Source: Evernia prunastri
Lineage: Eukaryota; Ascomycota; Lecanoromycetes; Lecanorales; Parmeliaceae
Direction: 5' to 3'
DNA length: 64,000 nt
NCBI GenBank assembly: GCA_003184365.1
Contig: NKYR01000001.1
Coordinates: 124,001-188,000, forward strand
The notes under the pieces were generated by a model that worked only from the letters and a program-made list of their open reading frames with translations, was not told the origin of the DNA and ran no database searches. Shown here piece by piece: positions 1-10,448 of the stretch. Position 1 is the stretch's first letter, and each line of letters begins with the position of its first letter. Both the position numbers and the translations under genes were made by a program.

Positions 1-793
1 GGCTACCAAGGGCATCAGTTGGGCCATTGGGAAAACGACGAGCTCGAATCTTGACTTCGTGAATCGCATCCCCGGAGCGAAGTCAGACTCACACGATAAA
101 CATTCGGAAGACGGTGTCAACGAAAGCGATACCACACACAAGACCGTTGGTCTGGAAGAGATGGTTTTAATCTACCCTTCTTCCTATGCCGCTCCTCCGG
201 ACCAAGTCAAGGCGGAATTCATCAACACAATGATGAGGACCAAGTCCAAAGCTCAACGCGACTCCATCATAGCCACCGGCCTTCTCCCTGTCTCAGGTGC
301 TATTGACGTTTTGGCAACAGTTGTGTGGCCATTCGGTGGACTGTTGGAAATCGACGGTGTCTGGGCTTACTCGTCCATCCGAGGTGCCAAGACTGCCCGC
401 TCGGTCACCAAGCGCTTGACCTCTTCCACTCAATCCGGTAACGCACACGCTCAAACCGAAGAGCAAGAGATGGCAGGCGACAAACTCCGCCTCACCTTTA
501 CGCAATCGCCGCGTCTCGAGGTGCTCAACCGCTATCTTATGACTAGATGCCGAGACTACGACCACAGACACTTCCCGAGCACAGAGGTGGCGCCTACGGA
601 GTCGGAGGTATTGGCGGCGATTGGATGGGCGCCGAGTCAGACTGGTGGTACGGAGAAGAATTGGGAAGACGAACAATGGGAGACTGAGGAGGTGAAGGAG
701 GACATGAGGAATACGCTAGGAAAGGCGTCGAAGGAATGGGATAAATGGTGCAATGCATTTGCTAAGGACCCTAATAAGGCGTTGAAAAAGTAG
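1..793 (+). CDS. Conserved fungal hypothetical protein, 3' part (5' end outside window)
   Basis: The frame ending at the TAG at 791-793 is open all the way to the left edge, so the true start lies outside the window; the GTG at 59 is not needed as a start. About 264 codons are visible. The visible part opens with a Ser/Lys/Asp-rich segment, followed by a compact region with a hydrophobic run (residues ILATGLLPVSGAIDVLATVVWP-like, encoded near 265-335) ending in a Gly-rich turn. The C-terminal third is charged and Trp-rich (ENWEDEQWETEEVKED) and ends in a Lys cluster. No named domain was recognised. The composition, the absence of stops and the normal codon use argue for a real gene. The hydrophobic segment could be membrane-associated, but this is inference. 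Confidence 0.65.
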   Translation, partial: ATKGISWAIGKTTSSNLDFVNRIPGAKSDSHDKHSEDGVNESDTTHKTVGLEEMVLIYPSSYAAPPDQVKAEFINTMMRTKSKAQRDSIIATGLLPVSGAIDVLATVVWPFGGLLEIDGVWAYSSIRGAKTARSVTKRLTSSTQSGNAHAQTEEQEMAGDKLRLTFTQSPRLEVLNRYLMTRCRDYDHRHFPSTEVAPTESEVLAAIGWAPSQTGGTEKNWEDEQWETEEVKEDMRNTLGKASKEWDKWCNAFAKDPNKALKK

Positions 794-1390
794 GGATGGG
801 AATGGAAACAGTAAGAGAACATAGTTATGATAATAGTAGTACTATAGTACCTGTACCTTTGAAAAGTGATGATAGAGCGAGGACGACACCAATAATCCAT
901 TCCACTTGGCCGCTTGTTGCTTAACCCGTTGTTGGTGCCCTCGCTCTACCAAGCACCCTATCTCACTTCTCGAACGCACAAGATACCTAGGGTGTGGTCT
1001 TTCACACGGGACCAACAGCAACATTGGTACTTTCCAACAGGATTGCAGCAGTATATCATCTCAACATTGTGCACCTGATCATTCATACGCTTTTTCCCCG
1101 AAACAAGTGCCAATCGGTACGCTCTTCCCCTAGCAATCCCTCTCCTACTCGAAACCCAAGTACATAGATATCGTCCCCAGGAAACGCCGATACCCGCTGG
1201 TCCACAACCTTCAAGATGTCCGCAAACGGAAGAAGGAAAAAAGTGCCGGAGACCGACCGGACGGGCTACGACTTGGCCGGATTTCACTCTGACGCGCGTT
1301 CGGAGGGGGTTGTACCGGCCGTTGCTTCTTGGCCAGGCGTGGCTAGGGGCAAAGGTTATCACCAACCGCCGTGCGGTGATGGGTCGATGG
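794..1390. other. Intergenic, no gene recognised
   Basis: This stretch separates the partial gene from the convergent F-box-like gene. Open frames of up to 135 codons on either strand have no recognisable domain and no obvious splice partners. The F-box protein is short for its class, so a lost or unrecognised 3' exon could lie here, but no convincing continuation was found. Confidence 0.4.
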
Positions 1391-2113
1391 TCACCGGAAA
1401 ATTGCCCTCAATGGTAACGTTTCCTTGACAGAGGGCAATTGCAAGAATATGTCCTCCCAATCGTCATCCGCCCACGCGGACTCCATGCACCGTCCCGATC
1501 CCAGTCGCACCTCCGTAAGCCGCGAGAGGGCATCCGTATCTGAGGATGCGGCGATGCGTCGTACCACGTCCGGGATGCGGCTTGGGTCGCGGCTCACCCT
1601 CGAGAGCTCGAACGACCTCAGGTTGGGAAGGCGCATGATCATGAGAGCGATGATGGTCCCCTCGTCTCCGCTTTCGAGATCGTCGAGCCAATCTTCAAGC
1701 TCAGACCCCGGAACAAACGGAGAAGTCTCGACGGCGGCCTCGAAGAGGTCCGTAGACCAACCGGAGCCGAAGTCTATGTGGGGCCGGAATTTCAACGCGG
1801 GCCATGTAAAGATGCTGCACCTATCCCACTCGGATCGCCAGCCGTCGATGTAGATGCGCCGGACGTAGAGAGCGGCGCGGGGATTGAGCAGCATCCCCTC
1901 GAGCGCATGTCCCACCCTGGTGTCGGCATCCTCTTCGGAAACCGAGATGGACGAGAACTCCCGTTTCAGCTCGTTGTGCTCTCTTATATACGAGCTGCCC
2001 AACGCGTAGACATTCTTGGATATCAAAGCAAAGCTCTCGATGGCGTCGGGGTCCAGCACGTGGCCCCACACCATGGCGACGAGCTCATTCGGCAAGTCGG
2101 AAAAGCTGGCCAT
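1391..2113 (-). CDS. F-box-like protein, short
   Basis: A 240-residue single-exon frame on the minus strand starts with the MASFSDLPNELVAMVWGHV pattern (LPxEL at residues 7-11), followed by a short helix and SKNVYAL, as in fungal F-box domains. Such domains bind Skp1 and recruit SCF ubiquitin-ligase substrates. The rest has Leu-spaced segments (MRLPNLRSFELSRV, LTEVRLGSG) like degenerate leucine-rich repeats, the usual substrate-binding part. Fungal F-box proteins of this type are often longer, so the protein may be truncated. The last codons sit in a 10-bp inverted repeat (1400-1409 with 1431-1440). The assignment rests on the N-terminal motif only. Confidence 0.6.
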   Translation of the reverse strand: MASFSDLPNELVAMVWGHVLDPDAIESFALISKNVYALGSSYIREHNELKREFSSISVSEEDADTRVGHALEGMLLNPRAALYVRRIYIDGWRSEWDRCSIFTWPALKFRPHIDFGSGWSTDLFEAAVETSPFVPGSELEDWLDDLESGDEGTIIALMIMRLPNLRSFELSRVSRDPSRIPDVVRRIAASSDTDALSRLTEVRLGSGRCMESAWADDDWEDIFLQLPSVKETLPLRAIFR

Positions 2114-2703
2114 GATTGATGTTTGAATCCCTTCCCTGAATAGTTCTCAATCAACGTTATGTCGGCGAAGCGTATGAGGTCAAGCCTACCTTTTTCTTGA
2201 CGATATATCGAGCGTTGTCGACGGGAAACCGACCCGTCTACTTCTGCCGAAGCGTTGGAGACGAACTCTGATAGAGATGTCTGGGCTTCAGAGCAAAGGT
2301 GTTGACGGCCGGGGAAGTTTTCCTGCCGGAAGTAGGTCGCGATGGGGACTGGGGACTAGAGTGTGTCGAAGTAGACTGGGTAGCTTGATCGAGTGTAGGA
2401 AGGATGAAGGGGATGTTGCTTCTGTTCGAGAGATTCTCAGGTGGGTCAGAGTATCCGCAGCGAGAATGGTGTTCTGATGGTGGTCTTACAAGACCGCGTT
2501 CCAGCTTTGAGCATGGTAAAGTGGTGTTTGAGCTACGCTAGCCTATTCGGGGTTTTCTTTGGACGGTTTCCTTCGACTTCCATGGCTATGGTCAATGTCG
2601 AAAGTCATTGTCCTTCGAGCTTCCCAGCCGCAGCTAATTACACTTGACATAAACTCCTATAGACCTTTCACACATTTTCCTCCACAAATCCGACTTGAAA
2701 GCT
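2114..2703. other. Intergenic, no gene recognised
   Basis: This region lies upstream of the F-box-like gene and should hold its promoter. Only short frames (66-68 codons) occur, none with recognisable features. No TATA box or repeat stands out. Confidence 0.4.
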
Positions 2704-3608
2704 TTATTGGGTTCGTTTTAGATAGTAATCGATGAGTTCAGGGGCGTACTCTACTTCACCTGGTGACGATTTCGGAGAATTCCAGCAAATGTACTGAACC
2801 TGTAGCCCAAAGATAGCAATGGCTACCAACTTCTTTGTTTGCAATGCATCGAGATTTTTACCACTGATCTCTTATGATGCTGTCACTGTTTAACAAAATA
2901 AGCTGGGTTTGTTTGTAGGAGATTCACCGCAGATGTTCTGAACCATTGAGACCCATATACCAAAAAGGGTAGCAATCATTGTCAGTACTCCTCGACAGCT
3001 TCCTTCCTTTGCGGCAGATTGAATTTGTTGCGCGACTATTCTTTGCAACATGGTAGTAGTTAAGAGGCAGAGTTGGGTTGGGACAGGAGCGTTTACAGAA
3101 GCGTTCAGGACGATTCGGGCCCATAGCCCGAAAAGAATAGGGCTGTTTAGGTATATTGCCTCACAGAAGGGGCTTTGGAGAAAAAAAAGCTTTTGTTTGT
3201 GGGGGATTTCAAGCATGGGTTGGGGCTATGGCCTGATAGACGTTGGAGGACGATGGCTTTGCCCACTCACCTGTATTCAACAGCTGCCGCAAGTACATTT
3301 TCTTGCAAGATGAAGGTGGGATATGGTCCACAGCTTTCAATATTCCTGGCTGCAGCAATGAGTATAGGTACTTTCAGTGGATGCTTCGCCTTCGTGACCG
3401 TCCGATAGATTATTGGTTTGACAGTAGCGAGATCAGGATCACATTTTCTGAGCCCAGCAATTACTCTAGCCACCACTTTCTTCGAGAAGCTTGGATTTTC
3501 GAAGTGTCCTGCCAGAAAGATATTACAATAATGATAATTGACAAAGCTCTGGGTAGGGCTGACGCTAGCGCTTTCGGTGCCGACCAGCTTGCAAATTCGG
3601 TGTGCCAT
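2704..3608 (-). CDS. Possible multi-exon membrane-like protein with repeated FGxW motif
   Basis: Three minus-strand frames look coding and can be partly spliced. Exon A (about 3500 down to 3284) ends in VLAAAVEY followed by AG|GTGAGT. An acceptor near 3179 (TCCAAAG) joins in frame to a segment with ILFGLWARIVLN, then TLFGIWVSMVQNI. A further segment with AIFGLQVQYICWN ends at the stop at 2704-2706. The motif (I/T)(L/I)FG(L/I)(W/Q) recurs three times at 130-170 nt spacing, suggesting an internally duplicated gene. The second-to-third junction was not resolved and the start is uncertain. The 5' end would lie head to head with the Fyv6-like gene. A decayed gene is equally possible. Confidence 0.3.
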
Positions 3609-3683
3609 GATCTAAATCTAGGCATCAAGGGAGCCAAATTTGACTCACCCTCCACCCTACCTTCGTCCTTTCCTCCACCTACA

Positions 3684-4572
3684 ATGTCCTCCGGCTTCGT
3701 CTCCGGCGGAACTACCGACGCTCCCATAGAGCGTGACGACGAATGGCTCAAAGCTCAACAAGAAATAGAAGCCACTCGCCGCCGCAAGGAAGAGGAGAGC
3801 AGACATGAGGGTGGGAAGACGCTCTATGAGGTGTTGCAGGGGAATAAAGGTGACTATCACTGATGCCAGTCTACATTATATACCTATCATCGTACTTTCG
3901 GAACGATTGGACTGAAATGTCAGGTGCTTTTTCTCCGTCATAGCCGCCAAAGAAGAAGCCTTTCAAGAGTCAATCAAGCTCAAAAACCAGTTCCGTAACC
4001 TGGATGAAGACGAAGTCGAGTTCTTGGACTCCGTGCTAGAGTCTACCAGGAAGAAAGAAGAAGAAGTCAAGAAGGAGACTACCGAGCAGCTAGATCTGTT
4101 CCGGAGACAACAGGAGGAGAAAGACAAGGAGCTGCTAGAGGGCGGAGAGGAGCTTGGTGGGCAGGCGGGTAGTCCTACCGTTGGGGAATCACAGTCACAG
4201 TGGGCTGTCAATGCTAGGAAACGAAAGAGGGCAAAAGAGAACGATAGAGCAGGGTTGAAGGGTTTGAAGTTACGGAAGAGCTCATCCACTGGCGAGGCAC
4301 CTGTTGCACTGAGGAAATCTTCATCTACAGGCGAAGCTCTGAACATTTCGAATAGAGAGGTTGGCTATCGTGAATCTGTAGAGCATCAGGATACTATATC
4401 TGGAAGCCCGTCGACGGAGAAGGCTAGTGCTGGAGTCCCCGCATCACCTCCGCCTCCGCCAGAGGCAGTCACTACGAAGATTCCTCCTAAACAGGGAAAT
4501 AGCTCAAGTCCCAAGCTGCCAGGCACTTCAGGTCTAGGACTGGCAGGCTACAGCTCTGAGGAAGAGGACTGA
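3684..4572 (+). CDS. FYV6: FAM192A/Fyv6 N-terminal domain protein (NIP30 family), probable splicing factor
   Basis: Two exons, 3684-3849 and 3944-4572, are joined by a 94-bp intron (G|GTGACT ... CATAG) that splits an Ala codon and restores frame; the product is 264 residues. The N-terminus has the family signature: FVSGG, then ERDDEWLKAQQEIEATRRRK, GGKTLYEVLQ, and after the intron LKNQFRNLDEDEVEFLD. This is the FAM192A/Fyv6 N-terminal domain. Its human member is a nuclear PSME3/PA28-gamma interactor and yeast Fyv6 acts at the second step of pre-mRNA splicing. The middle is a charged coiled coil with a Lys/Arg stretch (RKRKRAKEN), a possible nuclear signal. The tail is Ser/Pro-rich and acidic, ending in SSEEED. 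The ATG at 3684 was chosen because the domain begins immediately after it, although the frame is open upstream. Confidence 0.9.
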
Positions 4573-4970
4573 ACATCTTCGGCCTCCTAGACACGTCAAA
4601 GTCATCTTGACACCCTCACATGCGAGCTCCATTTCGAAGTGTTAAACCCTACTAGCACCTTTTCATAAATAAGAGAGGCCATGCTACTCGACATGCGTTG
4701 AAGAGAAAGTTGTATCTGGGGGCTAGGCGTCATTCCTCGTGAAAATGCTTTACTGAGCGGCTGGTTCCTCCTAGCTCAGTAACCGCCCAGTGGTAAAGAG
4801 AACAATTTTCGCCACTTGACACAATTACTTTCTTCATCCCACGAAATCTCTACCATTTGAATTGTTGCATATTGTCTCAGACAAAGCGCAACAACATAAA
4901 GAGAGCCCACAAAGGCTTTCACTCGCGCACAATACTTTGTTTCTTGAACAGAGGTCCTCGCAACATAAAG
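4573..4970. other. Intergenic with a short inverted repeat
   Basis: ACTGAGC (4752-4758) pairs with GCTCAGT (4773-4779), and GGCTGGTT can alternatively pair with AACCGCC; either could be a transcript-end hairpin. The minus strand here holds CCACTGGGCGGTTA, 14 bases also found in the island's leader modules, but without the rest of the module. The 5' leader of the next gene lies at the right end. The in-frame ATG at 4857 is an alternative start for that gene. Confidence 0.35.
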
Positions 4971-7387
4971 ATGGCGAGCCTCTGCATTTCTCGCAATCCA
5001 GCGATTCCCACGCTTCATCATAACACGCCATCCTTCCCTCGTATTACCATTTTCGACCGTCTTCGAATCCGCGACATTCGAGTTCCTCCCAAAACACGGG
5101 GAAATATGAGCTTGATGCTCCATGCCCAGGCTGGCATGTATGGATCGACACCATCCACAGGTTCCTCGTTGAGCGTGAGGTCGCAGAATTTGTTCACCGA
5201 GACTCAGAATGCAGAGTCCAGCGAGTCGGATGGAGATGTTCCCGCTATTCGAGATTTTAACCTAGATGGACCTTGTATACCACAATCTTCATTCGTCGCC
5301 AAACTTGACCCGGAGGTTGAAGCCTTGATCAAAAGGATCAACGACAGCGTTGTGATCAGAGACATGGCAACGAAAAGCCCACAGTCAATCATTGTGCCAA
5401 GAGGGTATCTCGTTGAGAATGAAGTCAAGCCTTCAAGGTTCTATGACAAGCGAGACGAAGTCCGGGATTATGTCAAGAAGCGAAAGAGAGAAGGCGTCCT
5501 GCCGAGACAGACAAAGAAGGAGTGGCGAAATGAGCGGCACGGTTTCCGAGCCCAAGAGGTGAACTGGAACGGTGCTATACATCTTGCAGGATGTAAGCCG
5601 TCAAACCTCACCAATGACGTCCATCCTATCTTTGACAGATCAAACTTTGACGATACTCCAGACACTATTTACGACCAGCTCATACCTGGCTTACAGTTGG
5701 CTACCATGTTTCTGACTCAAAAGGTCTGCATGCAGTTTTGGGTGACCTTGGCCATGGGCGACCGGAGAGATGATGCTGAAATGACGTCCAGAAATGGCAA
5801 GCTCTCTCAACGGATTCATAACCACGTCGAACTAACTGAAGAAAGAGCCAGAACCGTCATCGAGCATATCAACACTATTGGAAAATCAAATTTGATTCAT
5901 TTCAGATTTAAGCATCAGCTGGAAGCATCCTCACCTGAGGACTTTGGCGCCTGGGGAACGTCAGGTCCCATTTGCGACTACAAAGGGATCGAGAGAGACT
6001 ATCACGGATTGAAAGACGATCTAGTGCGCTCAATCATCAGACTACACGCGGATTACTACATCATCGCCAAAAAGCTGAGTCAACTGAGGTATCAAGAGGT
6101 TTCGCAGAAGCTGCGATTCAATTTTCTGTTCGCGGTTCTGATAATGCACGAATTGGTAAATTTTCCACTTTTCTCATTTCTTGAGGATTCTCTTCAAAGT
6201 AATATGCTAACAAAGTCCAGGCTCACTCCATCGAAGGTATGCACATGAAGTATCGCGGGGAACAATGGATAGACTACCACAGCTCGCGTTACTACAAAGA
6301 AGTTTATTGGCTGGACTGGTCAGAATCTGAATGTGGCAGAGCCTGGGAAGAGACCATGTTTGGCGGCCAGATTGCCCCAATAAATAACAGAGCCGACGGC
6401 TCGCACGGTATCAGTATCTCTGACTGGCCTCCTCGCGGGACACAAAATGATCCGGAAAGGATGGTATGGAACACAGTATCGATGGGATACATCGAGAACC
6501 TATTCCAAATGAAAACGTGGCAACGTTCCTTCAACTTACAGAATTGGCGCATGTTTGATGTCCCAAGAGATGGAGCTACCTCGCTGTACATTAATGCGTT
6601 CACTACCATGTCGCAAAACGAAGAGCAGAGGGTCGCTAGAGCAGAATTGGCAGAAGCCATTGCTCTAGCAAACGCACAACCGGCAAAGAAGAAGCGAGTC
6701 AAAGCAACTGGGAAAATGGAAGAACAGCGGCCGAAGGACGAAAAGGTTATCGAGGAAGCTGTAATTGAACAAGAGCAGCAACCCGAAAGTCCAAAGCCCC
6801 AGATTTCCACCTTCGATGGCAAACGCCGAGCCTCCTCCCCAGGCGCCCTGCCCGGCCAACGATTGGTCCTTGCCCCTCACACTCGCCGGTCCACTCCCGG
6901 GCTCGAAAACGTCCCAGAAAACCCGCCCTCACAGCCAGCGCCTCCCCCAAACGCAACCCCAGCGCCGCCAACTCTAGACCAGCTCGACGTCGTCGACCAC
7001 AGCGCGGAGATCTACCCCAAACACATCGAGCCCCCAGCCGACTCGCAGGTGCCCGCACCCACAGAACCCACCTCCGAAACGATCAAGCGGATCAAGACCC
7101 GCCCGACGGCCCTCCTCGACGCCTTCCGGCAGCGACGGCGCATCGGCCTCGCGAAGAAAGCGGCGGACGCGAAGCGGAAACGGGACTTGGCCGAGGAGCG
7201 GGAAAAAACGTCGGAGCTGCAGCGGAGTCTGATGCGGGAGTCGGAGCTGAGGAAGGAGCTCGCGGCGGCGCGGGACGAGCTGGAAAACTTGAGGGACGCG
7301 GCGGATCCGGAGCGACGGCGGACTTTGGCGAGGAAGGCGGAGGTGGAGGGGAGGGAGAGGGGGGAGAGGAGGAATAGGGTGTTGTGA
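4971..7387 (+). CDS. Zincin-like metallopeptidase family protein with HELAH motif split by an intron
   Basis: Two exons, 4971-6155 and 6221-7387, flank a 65-bp intron (GTAAAT ... TGCTAAC ... CCAG, phase 0). The splice creates HELAHSIEG (His393-His397 counting from the ATG at 4971), the HExxH zinc-binding motif of zincins. Downstream, ESECGRAWEETMFGG gives a candidate third-ligand or family motif seen in uncharacterised fungal zincin-like proteins. The first 180 residues are low in structure. Residues after about 520 are Pro-rich and then a long Arg/Lys/Glu coiled coil up to the stop. The product is 783 residues; an in-frame ATG at 4857 would add 38. The start at 4971 was preferred for its purine context (AAAGATGG). 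The substrate is unknown. The 3' half is clearly more GC-rich than the 5' half. It is convergent with the stomatin-like gene. Confidence 0.72.
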
Positions 7388-7391
7388 GACT

Positions 7392-7403
7392 GGGGGGGGG
7401 GGG
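7392..7403. repeat. G12 homopolymer just past the zincin stop codon
   Basis: Twelve consecutive G residues lie 5 bases after the stop codon, in a GC-rich trailer. They are followed at 7440-7457 by a T-rich tract. Length errors are likely in such a run, but it lies outside coding sequence. Confidence 0.8.
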
Positions 7404-7637
7404 CTGGTTGGTCTGGAGTCCTTGTTGGGGATGTCATGGATTTTTGATTTTTTTTTGGATAGAGGTATTGATTCAGGAACTGTATGGATGTTCGAGACTG
7501 TTGTCATCTTGATGTACTCAAGAGATGCGCTGATACCCCGTCCTGTTGCAAGGATTAAGCAGAAAATTTTGTCTCCCTATTTATACAAAGACCGAATAAG
7601 CCTCTCCTCTGACCGCGAACGTATAAATGCTCGCTCG

Positions 7638-8942
7638 CTACCGCTTCCGCCTCGTGTCCTCAAACCCCTGCAGTACACTCTTCGCCACCTCATCCGTCTT
7701 CCCCATCGCCGCATCCCGCGCCGCGCCCACGGTCGCATCAGCCGCATTTGCCGCCGTGGGCTCCTGGCCTCGAGGCGCCTCGATCATCCCCTTCGCCATA
7801 CTCTTCGCCTGCCCCTCGCTGACCTTCCCGTACACGGCCATCGCGCTCGCTATCATGCCGCCCATATCCCCGACATTGCCCGGGACCACGACCGCCGTGC
7901 CCTCCTTCGCCAGCCGTCCGAACGCCTCGACGTATTTCTCCGCGACGCTGAGGCTCACCGCGCCGCGGGCGGCTTCTTGGCCTTGGTTCAGGCTGCCGGC
8001 GACGGCGTCGATGCCCTTGGCCGTTGCGCTTGCGCGGACCAGGATGGCTTCGGCCTCTCCGGTTGCCATGTTGATCTGCTCGCTTTTTAACGCCTCGGAG
8101 GCGAGGATGACGCTCTGTTTGCGCCCTTCGGCGATGTTGATGGCGCTCTGTCTCTGTCCTTCGCTCTCGAGTATTTCGGCTCGCTTGCTTCGTTCGGCGG
8201 TGACTTGTCGGTGCATCGCTTCAACGACTGGGTCTGGAGCGTGGATGTCTCTGATTTCGTACCGGAGGCAGACGACGCCCCAGTCCCTTGCCGCTTCGTT
8301 GATTGCTTCGGTGATATTGGTGTTTAGCGCAGCTCGTTCGCGGAGGACGTGGTCGAGGGTGAGGCGACCGATTTCGCTGCGCATGGTCGTCTGCGCCAAC
8401 TGGCTGATGGCATACTCGGCATCCTCCACACCATAACTAGCCTTATACGCATCGAAGACCCTAGTGTAAAGCACCCCATCCAGTTCCAACGTCACGTTAT
8501 CCGCTGTAATTGCACTTTGTTGCGGTATTTCCATCGCTGATTCCTTGAGTGACTTGACGTACGCGATGCGGTCTACTATGGGTATGAGGATGGCGACGCC
8601 GGGCTCGAGGATCCGGTTAAATTTTCCCATTCGTTCGACTATCCACGCAGTCTGTTGGGGCACGAAGCGGATTATGGTATTGGTCGGAAGGGAGGGCCGT
8701 TGGAAGTAGGAGGATGGGGCGGCGGAGGTGGCGGCGGCGGACGCGAGGGCCGAGGAGAATGGAGATGAGGAGGCGTTCCTTCTTGACAGCGGCTGTTGAT
8801 ATTGCCTGCTTGAAAGCACAGTACTGTTGAGGCATGGCGATGCAGCAGTAGGTAGTCTGGAGTAGAGATGTGGTCGAGAAGGTTGCAGTAGAGTGGTTGC
8901 TGTTCGTTTCAAGCCGGTCGTAGATGCTTCTTTTAGTGCCAT
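7638..8942 (-). CDS. Mitochondrial stomatin-like protein 2 (SPFH/prohibitin family)
   Basis: An uninterrupted 434-residue frame. The ATG at 8942 was chosen over an upstream in-frame start because it opens an Arg/Ser/Ala-rich leader typical of a mitochondrial presequence (residues 1 to about 65). The core begins with TIIRFVPQQTAWIVERMGKF and continues through ILEPGVAILIPIVDRIAYVKSL and ITADNVTLELDGVLY to VEAMHRQVTAERSKRAEI, the signature of the SPFH domain of stomatin/SLP-2. A Glu/Ala-rich coiled coil follows. SLP-2 scaffolds prohibitins, cardiolipin and proteases in the inner mitochondrial membrane. The C-terminal Ala-rich tail ends in RRKR. It is convergent with the zincin gene and divergent from the zinc-finger gene. 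Confidence 0.9.
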   Translation of the reverse strand: MALKEASTTGLKRTATTLLQPSRPHLYSRLPTAASPCLNSTVLSSRQYQQPLSRRNASSSPFSSALASAAATSAAPSSYFQRPSLPTNTIIRFVPQQTAWIVERMGKFNRILEPGVAILIPIVDRIAYVKSLKESAMEIPQQSAITADNVTLELDGVLYTRVFDAYKASYGVEDAEYAISQLAQTTMRSEIGRLTLDHVLRERAALNTNITEAINEAARDWGVVCLRYEIRDIHAPDPVVEAMHRQVTAERSKRAEILESEGQRQSAINIAEGRKQSVILASEALKSEQINMATGEAEAILVRASATAKGIDAVAGSLNQGQEAARGAVSLSVAEKYVEAFGRLAKEGTAVVVPGNVGDMGGMIASAMAVYGKVSEGQAKSMAKGMIEAPRGQEPTAANAADATVGAARDAAMGKTDEVAKSVLQGFEDTRRKR

Positions 8943-9272
8943 TTTGATTGGATGGTGGGTTGCTTGCCCTCTCAACGAGGAGAGCTCAATACTCAGTACA
9001 GAAGATTCAAGAAGGAAATTTGGGGTTTTGTTGAAGCGGAGTGGTGATTTCTTAGAACGTCAAAAGCTCGATTCAGCCCTATGGCGCTAGTGTAGATGGC
9101 GCTCTTCTTCTTTCCCTTTACTTTCTTTTGATTGTTGCTTCACCAGCGAACGCTTTTACGATCTCGGTGACGTATAGACGAACAGACCTCTTGGGTAGTA
9201 CTGTTTCAGTAGAGTCATTCATTCTACTGTTCTGGCCTGGTGCACCCTTGGGCCACACCTAATCGCCTCACA
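8943..9272. promoter_or_regulatory. Shared divergent promoter region of the stomatin-like and zinc-finger genes
   Basis: These 330 bases separate two start codons facing away from each other, so both promoters must lie here. A pyrimidine-rich stretch (9094-9130) and a CCTCACA context before the right-hand ATG are visible. No clear TATA box was seen. Confidence 0.5.
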
Positions 9273-10255
9273 ATGTCGGAGTACTGGAAGTCAACCGTAT
9301 GTGCATATCGATCTTCCCAAACACGTGCCTTTGCTCACCGTTTTTTTAACAGCCGAAATACTGGTGTAAACACTGCAAGACCTTTGTCCGCGACACCAAG
9401 CTCGAAAAGACCAATCACGAAGCAACACCTAAGCACCAAGGCAATCTCAAACGATTCCTGCGGGATCTTCACAAAGGCCACGAGCGGGATGAACGAGACA
9501 AGCAAAGGGCGAAAGATGAGGTTGACAGGCTGAATGGCGTAGCCTCAGCACCTGGCTCCAAAAAGGAAGGCGCACCATGGGAGAGGAGATCAGCAATACC
9601 GCCAACCTTGGTAGGTAGTAATCAGCAAGCAACGCCAGCAGATAGGAAAAGACAGCTAGCGCAGCTAGCAGAGATGGGTGTCACTGTTCCAGAAGATTTC
9701 AGGAGGGAGATGGCGATGGCGGGAGATTGGCAGACTACTTCTGAAAGGGTGATTTACGACAACGACTTTGTGAAGAAGGAGGAGAATAGCGAAGATGTGA
9801 AATCCGGCGGGCTAAATGTGGGTGTTAGAAAGAGGAAGTTTGAAGGGCAAGAAGAGGAGGAAGAGGCTGGTGAAACGGTGATTAGGAAAGGCTGGGGTTC
9901 GACGATACGGACGTATCCTGGTGCGGAAATTGACGAGGATGAATTAAATGCGCTGTTGAAGAGTACGAAAAGAACGACAAAGGAAGGCGATGGCTTGCAG
10001 ACTCAGAGATCGGAGCAATCTTCCCAACTGGGGCAGGCAAATGGCCATGCTGCAACCAAGGAAAGCAAGCCTGGTCCGACATCACCAGCCATCAAGAAAG
10101 AGGAATCCGCAGGCTCGAGTGAGGCACCAGATATGATTCTGAAGCAGACAGCTCTTGTCGATGCCCCTCCGGAGTCCCTCAAGCATGAAGATAGTCCTCC
10201 GGATTCTGGAGTGATTTTCAAGAAGCGCAAGGCTAAACCTATACGGCAGAAATGA
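9273..10255 (+). CDS. U1-type (matrin) zinc-finger protein, WBP4-like splicing factor
   Basis: Exon 1 is only 24 nt (9273-9296, MSEYWKST). A 56-bp intron (GTATGT ... AACAG) leads to exon 2, 9353-10255; the product is 308 residues. Splicing creates YWCKHCKTF..NHEATPKH with C13, C16, H30 and H36, a U1-like C2H2 finger as in WBP4/FBP21 and U1C, which contacts spliceosomal RNA or protein. A Lys/Arg/Glu helix follows (LKRFLRDLHKGHERDERDKQR). The rest is disordered and rich in Lys and Glu, with a conserved-looking ERVIYDNDF segment and a VIRKGWGS..YPGAEIDEDELNAL segment. It ends in a Lys/Arg cluster, a likely nuclear signal. No WW domain is visible, unlike animal WBP4. Confidence 0.78.
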
Positions 10256-10448
10256 TGAGGATTGAAGCAATGCTGTCATATATTTTCTGCTCTTGTCTCC
10301 ATGGGATTTGTTTGGTATAGTTGTTGTCATTTGGATGTACCTTAGGTAAGTAAGGTACTTCTTCTCCACTAACGCCGGATATTAACGGGAATTAGCCCGT
10401 CGATGATGCAACTTCGCGCAAAGTCCATTGTTGATCACTGCCTCCTTA

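Noticed and set aside
1400..1440. Inverted repeat AATTGCCCTC/GAGGGCAATT as a terminator or element end
   Set aside because: It lies within the last codons of the F-box-like gene, with no companion repeat or target duplication.
4740..4800. Remnant of a leader module (CCACTGGGCGGTTA on the minus strand)
   Set aside because: Only 14 bases match; the pairing CCCCCAG arm, H1 and the GCGCTAGYG box are absent, so chance cannot be excluded.
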